Below are positions 18,094 through 26,800 of a stretch of 64,000 nt of DNA, piece after piece. The notes under the pieces were generated by a model. It did no database searches. It had not been told where the DNA came from and saw only the letters and a list, made by a program, of their open reading frames with translations. Source of the DNA: Faecalicatena_A orotica (GTDB lineage Bacteria; Bacillota; Clostridia; Lachnospirales; Lachnospiraceae); assembly GCF_040545875.1 (NCBI RefSeq), contig NZ_JBEPMR010000001.1. One strand, written 5' to 3'. The position numbers and the translations under genes were made by a program. Position 1 is the stretch's first letter. The number at the start of each line of letters is the position of its first letter.

Positions 18094-20250
18094 TTAAGGA
18101 TTCTTCCTGTTTTTCCACGTCACCCACACTGCACTTGCAATGCATATGGATGAATAGCATCCGCTGATCATCCCGACCAGCATAGGCAGTGCAAATACTT
18201 TGATTGATTCTATATTATAGATGACCGCAAATACCAGCACAATTGCCACACAGAGCACTGTCGTGAATGCTGTGTTCACTGACCGCCCCAGTGTTTCCGT
18301 GATACTTCTGTTGACCAGAGGCACAAGCCCTTCTTTCGTGTGTGTTTTCATATGTTCCCTGATCCTGTCATATAGGACGATGGTGTCATTGATCGAATAT
18401 CCAATGATCGTCAGGGTTACCGATACAAACGCATCGTTCAAAGGTATTTTGCACACACCGAATACTAAAAATACAATAAACACATCGTGCATCAGTGCGA
18501 TCACTCCGGACACGCCCGCAGAAAGCCCTGACAGCGCAGAGAAACGGATCCTGATGTACACCACGATAAACAATGCAGCAAGGACGATGGCGATCACTGA
18601 GTTTTTCAGTGCGCGTGCCCCAATATACGGTTCCACCGCATAAGTCTCGGATGACTGGTATTTCTGATCCGGCTCTGTTTCCTGTATCGTTTTTAGTACC
18701 TTCGCCTGTTCTTCTGGTGTGATTCCCTGATTGCCTCCCAGATTAAGTACCAGTTTTTTCTGCCCGGAGACAAAATCTTCTCCTGCCTGTGCACTGACCG
18801 GACGGCTCAGAACCGCCTCCACCGCCGCAGATGTCTTACTGATATCCGGAGTCTTGTCACACGTGTATTTTAAGATGACTCCGCCCGTAAACTGGGTATC
18901 CAGTGTCACACCCCGGACTGCACTGATGACCGTGCCCGTCAGAAGCACAGCGGCAGTAAAGAGAAAGATGGCCTTTCTTTTGCCAAGAAAATCAATCGGC
19001 TTTTTCACTTTCTTTATATAGAACAACTTCTGGTTCTGGAACTTCGGATAAAGGAGTACTGAACTCAACATCGTCCTTGACAGCCAGACACCAGCTACTA
19101 AATTGATCAGTACCCCTGACAGCAGGGTATACCCAAAGCTCAGCATCGTTCCTGAACCAAATATCATCAGGATCACCGCAACTGCCGCCGTTGTTACATT
19201 TCCGTCCAGCACCGATGAAAAAGCATTTTTATATCCTTTTCTCACGGCCGTTCTCAGGCTGCTGCCCTTCTGGATTTCCTCACCGATGCGCTCGCTTATG
19301 ATGACATTGGCATCCACGGCCATTCCCAGGGACAAAATCAGTCCGGCGATCCCGGGAAGAGTCAGGGTATACTGCGGAACCGAAAGTGCCAGTACCTGAA
19401 GGCTCATCTGGAATACCAGCGCCAGACACGCAATGAATCCCGGAAGCCGGTAATACAGGATCATAAAGATACAGACGAGAATAAATGCAGTCGCGGCCGC
19501 CATTGTCATGGCTCTCAATGCACCGCTTCCCAGAGTCGGACTGATTGTATTATAGTTGGTTGTCTTCAGGGAAAACGGCAGCGCACCAGCATTGATTTTC
19601 TCCGAAAGTGCCTTGGCATCCTCCTGAGATTTCATGCCGTTGATAACAGCTTCTCCTCCCTGAATTGCTTCCTGCACGACTGGGTTGGAGATCATATCTT
19701 CATCCATATATATCCCAATTGGCTGCCCTGTCAGTTCTTTTGTTGCCTTATAAAAATCATCGGCCCCTGTTTTATCAAACTGGAGAGATACCTCATAGGC
19801 TCCCGTCTGCTGGTTCTTTACAACGGAACTGTCTGCCACGTGCTGACCTTCTACCAGAACCTTCCCCTGCGGATCACGGAAAGTCAGCCTCGCCGTTTCT
19901 CCCAGCTCTGCGATTGCAGACTCCGGATTAAATTCTTTCTCATCCGATTTCCACGGGAACCTGACGATGATATTTCCATGCTCTTTATCAACCGTAACTT
20001 CCCTATCCAGAATATTCTGTGCATCCAGCCTGTTTTCTATAACAGTTCTGGCGGACTCCATATCTTCCGCTGACGGAATTCCTTTCACTCCTTCCGGCTC
20101 GAAAACAGCCTCTACACCGCCCCGGATATCAATCCCGAAACGCATATCTTTTGCGCCCTTAAAGTCACTGCCCAGCCCGAAAATGGCAGCATAAAGGAAT
20201 ACTGCAATTACACACAGCACAATCCATATATTTCTTTTATTTACTTTCAA
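18094..20250 (-). CDS. secDF: SecD-SecF fusion, protein translocase accessory subunit
   Basis: The 718-aa protein carries both halves of the Sec accessory pump in one chain. The SecD half has an N-terminal span, FGIDIRGGVEAVF, a P1-like periplasmic domain, and the LPGIAGLILSLGMAVDANVIISERI signature. The SecF half starts around residue 425 with FLGKRKAIF and has the second signature RIRFSALSG..ALMHDVFIV and VTLTIIGYSINDTIVLYDRIRE. Twelve spans are expected. It uses the proton motive force to help release exported proteins. The start codon is TTG, preceded by AGGAGG. The small membrane-protein gene upstream is 28 nt away and probably co-transcribed. Confidence 0.95.
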   Translation of the reverse strand: MKVNKRNIWIVLCVIAVFLYAAIFGLGSDFKGAKDMRFGIDIRGGVEAVFEPEGVKGIPSAEDMESARTVIENRLDAQNILDREVTVDKEHGNIIVRFPWKSDEKEFNPESAIAELGETARLTFRDPQGKVLVEGQHVADSSVVKNQQTGAYEVSLQFDKTGADDFYKATKELTGQPIGIYMDEDMISNPVVQEAIQGGEAVINGMKSQEDAKALSEKINAGALPFSLKTTNYNTISPTLGSGALRAMTMAAATAFILVCIFMILYYRLPGFIACLALVFQMSLQVLALSVPQYTLTLPGIAGLILSLGMAVDANVIISERIGEEIQKGSSLRTAVRKGYKNAFSSVLDGNVTTAAVAVILMIFGSGTMLSFGYTLLSGVLINLVAGVWLSRTMLSSVLLYPKFQNQKLFYIKKVKKPIDFLGKRKAIFLFTAAVLLTGTVISAVRGVTLDTQFTGGVILKYTCDKTPDISKTSAAVEAVLSRPVSAQAGEDFVSGQKKLVLNLGGNQGITPEEQAKVLKTIQETEPDQKYQSSETYAVEPYIGARALKNSVIAIVLAALFIVVYIRIRFSALSGLSAGVSGVIALMHDVFIVFLVFGVCKIPLNDAFVSVTLTIIGYSINDTIVLYDRIREHMKTHTKEGLVPLVNRSITETLGRSVNTAFTTVLCVAIVLVFAVIYNIESIKVFALPMLVGMISGCYSSICIASAVWVTWKNRKNP

Positions 20251-20278
20251 AGTAAAGTCCTCCTATTCTATTTTCATT

Positions 20279-20704
20279 TTAAGAATAAAAGAACCCCTTC
20301 TTTTTTCCATCCCTTAACTGGAGTATTCGTATCTGATGCATGGCATAGCTCTGAAAAGCCATGCTGACAGACTGAATGGCAGACCACACTCTTCCATCCG
20401 GCAGAAATAAAAGCATTGAGAAAACTAAAAAAAGATTAAAGAAAATCAGGACAGACTCTTCTTCCGGTCTGCCCGTTCTGATACTTGAGACATTTCTTGA
20501 TTCTGCTGCCGGCAGGACATCGGGCATGCCCGAAGCCAAACGGTTCCCTGAATCTAGAACCGTCTGCTCACTGCCGGAGCCTGTTTCAGACTGCACATGG
20601 TTTGTTACATTATGCGGCCTGCGGTCACTCTCAATAAAAAGGCATAGGAGCACAATCTGTACCAGAACTATAATTTTCATTAATTTTATTGCCTTAGTCT
20701 TCAT
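20279..20704 (-). CDS. Small membrane protein of unknown function
   Basis: The 141-aa product is not one I recognise. It has an N-terminal hydrophobic segment (about residues 7-22, IIVLVQIVLLCLFI), a Ser/Gly/Glu-rich linker of about 60 residues that is probably outside, and a second hydrophobic segment (about 85-101), followed by an amphipathic basic tail. A strong ribosome site (AGGAGGAGC) and a good promoter precede it, which supports real expression. It lies between secDF and the giant-gene operon, and one copy of the direct repeat that brackets that operon lies upstream of its promoter, so it could be linked to either neighbour. Confidence 0.6.
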   Translation of the reverse strand: MKTKAIKLMKIIVLVQIVLLCLFIESDRRPHNVTNHVQSETGSGSEQTVLDSGNRLASGMPDVLPAAESRNVSSIRTGRPEEESVLIFFNLFLVFSMLLFLPDGRVWSAIQSVSMAFQSYAMHQIRILQLRDGKKKGFFYS

Positions 20705-20743
20705 AGTGCTCCTCCTTTACCTTTTTATTCGATCTATAGGTTC

Positions 20744-20772
20744 ATTATAACGAGTCTTCCCTCTCCGCACAA
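20744..20772 (-). promoter_or_regulatory. Sigma-A-type promoter for the small membrane protein and secDF
   Basis: On the minus strand a -35 TTGTGC and a perfect -10 TATAAT are separated by 17 bp. The -10 is about 40 nt before the start codon of the small ORF. The direct-repeat copy (20784-20811) lies just upstream of the -35, where an activator or repressor would act. Confidence 0.65.
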
Positions 20773-20783
20773 CTATTAATTAA

Positions 20784-20811
20784 TAGCATACACTCTTCCC
20801 ACTATAGGTGT
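20784..20811. repeat. Left copy of 28-bp direct repeat flanking the giant operon
   Basis: This 28-bp element starts TAGCATACACT and ends CTATAGGTGT. It matches the copy at 37970-37997 at 25 of 28 positions in the same orientation; only three central pyrimidine/A positions differ. It contains a loose dyad (GCATACAC and GTGTGC). It lies between the stop of the 2958-aa gene and the promoter of the small membrane protein, in a position suited to an operator. Confidence 0.7.
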
Positions 20812-20823
20812 GCAATGATTATT

Positions 20824-23800
20824 TTACTCTAATAAGGTTGCACTTACCTTGAAATCCGACCTAAGAATGAATTTTACATTCAGGTTTGAAAAGTGCAGTA
20901 TCTGCCGCTCCCCATTGCGCTGATATACTTTTAAATCGAACAGAAGCCCGCAACAGTTAGTAACAGGTTTTTCTTCTTTATACCAGAAATACAAATCTGC
21001 TCCCAGATTCTCTATAAATATCCGAGATCTGCCTGATTCGTCTGTGGTTTCTGTCATGGGAAGAAGTGTCACAGGAAGCAGTATCCTGGGCTGCTCTTTC
21101 CCTTTATCCAGACCGTAATAGTACGATACCGACAGCACCACCGTCAGATATTCATTTTCCAACTGCAGGGCATCAAACAGAAGAGATACTGCCCTTTCCA
21201 TATGGCTCTGTGTGATTGCCTCTGACTCCACGGTTCCCAGAAGGTATTCTCCTGTATACTCACCTGAAACCCCCAATGCAGGAATGGAGACAAACGGGGT
21301 CCGGTATATAAATTCTTCACAGACAGGGAGATATTTTCCCCTAGTTTTGTCAAACAGCAAATTCTGGTTGCGTACAATTCTCACCTGAGGCTCTGCCTGG
21401 GCGCACTGGTAAAGAGGAAGACATTTCATTACAAATCGAATCTCTGTCTCTCCTGAACTTTCCTCTCTCTCAATTTCCAGAAGAGGAGTCTGTATATGCA
21501 TCTTTTCTAAAAATTCCAGACCTTCCTCACTTGATTCCAGCCTGAACTGAAATCCGGAAGGTGTCATGGTTCCCCGGACACTGCATGAATATGCCTGCCC
21601 GCCAGCAGGATTGTCCCCGTTTAATATCTGTGCTCCCCCTTCCAGCCATTCCTTCCACACCCCAGCTGCATGCTCCGCCAACTCTGCAAAGCTGGTATAT
21701 GCGTTCCTGTAAAGAATCTCATTCGGTGACTTAAGTCCATCCCAGAGTGCCTCTTTTACCAAACTATATTCTGCTAAAACATCAAATAAATCCTGTTCCA
21801 AAAGCGCATACTTAAGAGTGGAAAGACTCTCAAACACAACACGGATAAGCAAGGTATCTTGTTCTCTCCAGAGATATCTCAAAGACAAACTGTAATCCCA
21901 TCCTGCTCTCGGACTCATATGGTCTAACGTTCTCCCCCTGTCCATTTCTGACTCTGAAAATCCTATTCTGCAACTATGTCGCTCCAAAACAGGAGGCTGG
22001 GGACATGACTTCAACGGATTGGGAAGATCAATGTCAGATTCCAACAAATGTTTTCTGTCTTTTGGCACCGGAAGTTCTATAGGGGTTACAAATTTCAGCC
22101 ACTTTGAGCTTTCATATCCTCCATCCTTCTCGATATGATATTCCAGCTCAGGCATTAGGATATCCGCTGTCAAAGGAATACTCTTCCCTCGAAAACTATT
22201 AGTGAAAAATAAATAAATCTCTTCTTTTGATGTATCTGCCTTCCCCATTGTGACCTGCGTATCTGTGAGTCCCTCTTTCGTCATAGCCGTCAACCGGCAG
22301 TGTTCTTTTGCCTTCATAGTTAAATGGAATCCAGCGATAACATCCATAAGATATCCGTCTTTTAAAGAACGTTTCAGCCTGTCCGCCACATTCTTTTTTA
22401 GTTCTGTCCCCCCTGGACGTCCTTCCGGCCTGAGCGGCATAACCTGTTCTGCTATGGCCTCCGCCAGCCTGCCTTTTGCCTCTACAAGGCGGTTCATACT
22501 GTCTCTGCAAAGCAGACCGGCTCTCAGAACCTGTTCTGGCAGAAGAAGCGACTCCAAATCTTCTAAAAAGCTGACAGCCCAGATTTCCATATCCACATCC
22601 GAAATGTCCCGGTTAGTAAACAAAATGTCAAAAGTTTTATCCCCCAGAAGGCTCCTGACTTTTGCCCTGCGGCTGAGCAGGCCAGGGTATAAAGGTCTCA
22701 GCGCATAAAATTCCGGTGCCTCCACCTTGTTTTCCTGATTTTCGCCATAATAATAAGTAAAGTTTTGTATTCCCAACTCTTTTAAAAAGCCGTCCCTGCC
22801 ATATGTAATCCCGTAGAATTCACTATCTCCCTGGGCTTTCCGGGCAAACAGCAGGCCCGGGAGCACTCTGGATGCTTCCTCACAGAAAGAAATCGAACTC
22901 TCTTCACAGCGAGGCCAGACTACCGAACTCCCTTCTCTCACCGCAGGTTCTTTTGCCAATCCCGCATCTCTTTTCACTGTCAGTACTCCCTTTAACTTAA
23001 AAACACTGTCCGGCAGCGGGTATTTGTCCAAATCCAATAAAAAATCAAGATGCCATGTTTCCGGTTTTGGAATTTCTTCTCCCTCTAAATAGCATGCAAG
23101 GGCATCTGCATATTCTCTGAGGAGTTCCAGGTACGTCTTATCTCCCTGCTTCAGCTCCGAGAACCGATAGGAGGCATCATTAACTGGAGAATCCAGTTCC
23201 ACTTCAATATCCTCACATTGAAGCTGCCAGAAGGCTTTCCTCTGAAACTGTGCCAGCTCCTCTCCCCACTTTTCTTCAAAAGAAGTTTCAAAATACAGAC
23301 GAAGTACAGGGGACTCCACAGTCCCTGTAATCTCATAAGAAAGACCTGCTCCGGCCCATTGGCCTGTACCAATCAGGACATCATTGTAACTGGGTACAAA
23401 TCCCGTTTCTCCCATTTCCAGGAAATTTCCCAGAACATCTCTGACTTCCAGAGCGATTTTTCCCGGTTTTCCCACAGCAAGATAAGGATTTTCCTGCCCT
23501 TTTCCTGAAATATACCTGTAAACAGGTACAACAGGACGGTATATCCACCTCCCATTCTCTTCACTGGGAACTATGGGCGCCGATAAGTTGCTTCCCTCAT
23601 ACCGCCCGGATACTTCCCGCAGCTGATAACCGACTATCTGGTACAACCTGCGCATATAAGCTTCCGGGGTATCTTCTTCAGGAGGAACAGACGCATCAGT
23701 TGAAAGGCCGATACATCCCACAGGAAACCGGGGAATCATTATCTGCTGTTCCAAATCCGTTGTCATCAACGTAAGAGTCTTTTTCTTTCCCGAAGAGACT

Positions 23801-26800
23801 CTGGTAACAGCACAGTTTACATATGCCGCAATTGGGGAATATTCCATGCATTCCACCAGCAGCCACAAAGTCCCCCCACCGTCTTCATTGAAAATATCTC
23901 TGGGCAGTGTACCATTATCTGCCGTTTTCAGCCTGAAATAATAACCTCCGCCGCCTACTGTACTGCACTCCCACAAAAGCCGCAGCATATCTTTTGGCTG
24001 CGTCAAATCAGCAGTATAAGAACCTGTTCCTGCCTCTGACAGAACACCCAGAGGCTCCATATGGGTTTCCACAGAAAGATTTGTCTTAGCCAGAAAAGAT
24101 TCCTCGGCAGACCACTCATATTCCTGAAAATTCTGCTCTCCTTTACTGACCTCAGATGCCTGATACATAAAATGAAGTTCTGCTCCTGTAAGTCCCAGAA
24201 GTTCATGGAGAATCAGACGTTTCCCGGCATCTGCACCATAGACGTTAAATATTCCTTCCTCCTGACACAACCCGATTTCCAAAGGGATCAGACATCCCCA
24301 CATGGCACTCTTTTGGATACCTTCTTCATCCCTCAGCTGCGGTGCGCTCTTGCCTGTATGCAGCACTTCTTCCATAGCTTCGGAAAATTTCTGAATGGTA
24401 AAGACTTCCTGCCCTCTGTAATAAGATGCCGTCTTTGAAATAGTAAAATATTGGGGTGACACTAAAAAATCCTCCATTTGGATGAACGCCTTTGGCAAGG
24501 CTGAAAAATCCCCGGCAGGAAGCTTTTTGGCAATCTCCTCCCATAACATGGTTATCTGCTTCTCTCCCTGTTCCACCCATGTACAATTTGGCTCTAAAGA
24601 AGCCACCTTCAAAGCCACATCTTTATTTTCTATGGCAAACTGCTGTCCAAGTGCCTGATAGAGGGGTACAAGCCTCTCCCCCACACGGTTTTGGGTACAC
24701 GGATCTAACACTTTCAGACCCTGCAGCAAAAAGCGGGAAAGCATGGAACCAACCACAGATGCCTGTTCCCCGATCTGCCTTTCAATCTCCTCCTTTTTGA
24801 TGAGGGCAGCTTCCTTAACCTGTATTCTCTGTCCTGGTTTTAATACACCGTTCTCTGATACAGCCTGTTCCAGTTCAATAAGAGTACAGGGAAGCTCTTC
24901 CAACACCTGGGACACGGTAACCGTACCTGCCGTATGATATACTGCATTGGGAATGATGACAGGAGTATTGGCTTTTAATATTCTGGCCTGAAAAATCTTA
25001 TTCTGGGGTCCGCTTCCCTCTTTGCTGTCCGGATAAAGTCTGGCACAAAGTCCGGCAAGGTCTAAATCCCGGTATACTATAACCTCTGGCACATAAAAAT
25101 GAACCTCTGGATGGTACTCCTCTTTCGGATTCCGGTTACAGATATCATCATAAAAATCATCCCACTTCTGCCATTCTCCTCTCTCTGCATGAAACAAAGA
25201 CAAGTACTGACCGATTCTCACAGGTGTGTCTCCGCACAGGGTATAATACCCCCTTTCTCTGCCAGGAAGATTCAGCTTCCTTCCTCCATAAGCTGTCTCT
25301 TCCCAGTCCATAGCCAACCCTGGATTCATATTCAGCACCTCTTGTGCATAGAACATATCCTCCGGAATGTACTCCTCATAAAAGCGTACAAAAATCACAG
25401 CCGCCGCCTCCTTCAAAGAAAGCTGCGCCACACTGTTGTCAAAAATCCCCTCTCCAAAAAGGATCCCGCTTCCCTGCTGCAGAAGAAAAGTAACATGTTT
25501 CACAGATTCCCAGATTTCATTTATGTCTGCCCCATATCTCCTGCGAATATCTTCAAGGGTATCTCCATCCTTCACATTATACTCAAGCGATGGAAAACGT
25601 AAAATTTTCCCATCTGAAAATACAAGATTTTGATTTTGATACAGCAAATCTGATACAGAAACCTGAAATTCTTCCGAAGTCTCCAGAATTCCTTTTTCTG
25701 TACTGCACTGCTGGTAAATATCATGGATTCTTCCGATTATCTCCCTTAAAAACATACGGAAATAATCCTGAAAAAATGCTTTCGCAACAGACATAGTACC
25801 ATCTGTACTTCCTGTTTCCCTTCTTCCGTCCTCTTTATAAGAGGGGTCTGGATTTAACTGTGTGAAGTATCTGGTCATCTCATTAAAATAATTCTCATCC
25901 ACCAGAATTTCTTCCCAGTACCTGACCGTTTTTTCATGTCCCTCTGAACCAAAAGTAAGCGCCAGTGAAGGAAGCATGGGAAATATATACCCCTCCCTTT
26001 CATCCTGTAAGCCACTTTCCTCTAACCTGCAGATATCATAGGTCACAGAGAGATTTTTCCCCAGAAACCCTTCCAAAACCTCATATGTCATAGTGTCAGC
26101 CAGCTCCATTGATAATCCATAAGCCTCATGGCTGTCCACAGAATCACCTGGAAAATGTGATAAAATCCACTCTGTCAGAAGAGAGGTAAGCCGGCTTAGT
26201 CCCTCAGTATCCATCATCATTAAAAATGCTGCCCCGTACTGCTGTTCTCCGTTAATGGAAGGTTCCTGTATATAAAACATAGGGACGATTTCCAGATGAA
26301 CTACTCTCGCCTCTATCTGCCTCACCTGAAGGCGCCCTGCCATCCGACGGGCCTGCACCGGCTGAAGCATTCTATTATCCCCTTCTTCTATCCAGGGGGC
26401 CGGCTGGTCCTCACCCATTGTAAAAGTCACATGCTGATGGAAAGAGAAAGAAAATTTAATTTTTATAAACAATATTTTAATGCTTGCCTGCAGCTTAAGT
26501 GACAAATCCACCTCCACCAGAGTCTTTTTATACGCCTGCAGGGTGAGAGCTGCCCAAGCTGATACCTCTGCGGAAGCCTGTATAGTGATAATCTTGAAAT
26601 CAACACTCAGAAAAAGGCGTCCGGCTACTCCGGCCACTGCTTTTACATAATAATAAGTATCTTCTTTTCCTGTATCTTTTTCATGGAAAACAGCCGCCAC
26701 TCCTTCAAAGATACCGAAAACCTCTAAGGATACCCCTCCCTTTACAATACCCAAATCAAAGGAGCGTCCCAATCCCACAGAAAGTCCCAGTCCCAGAACC

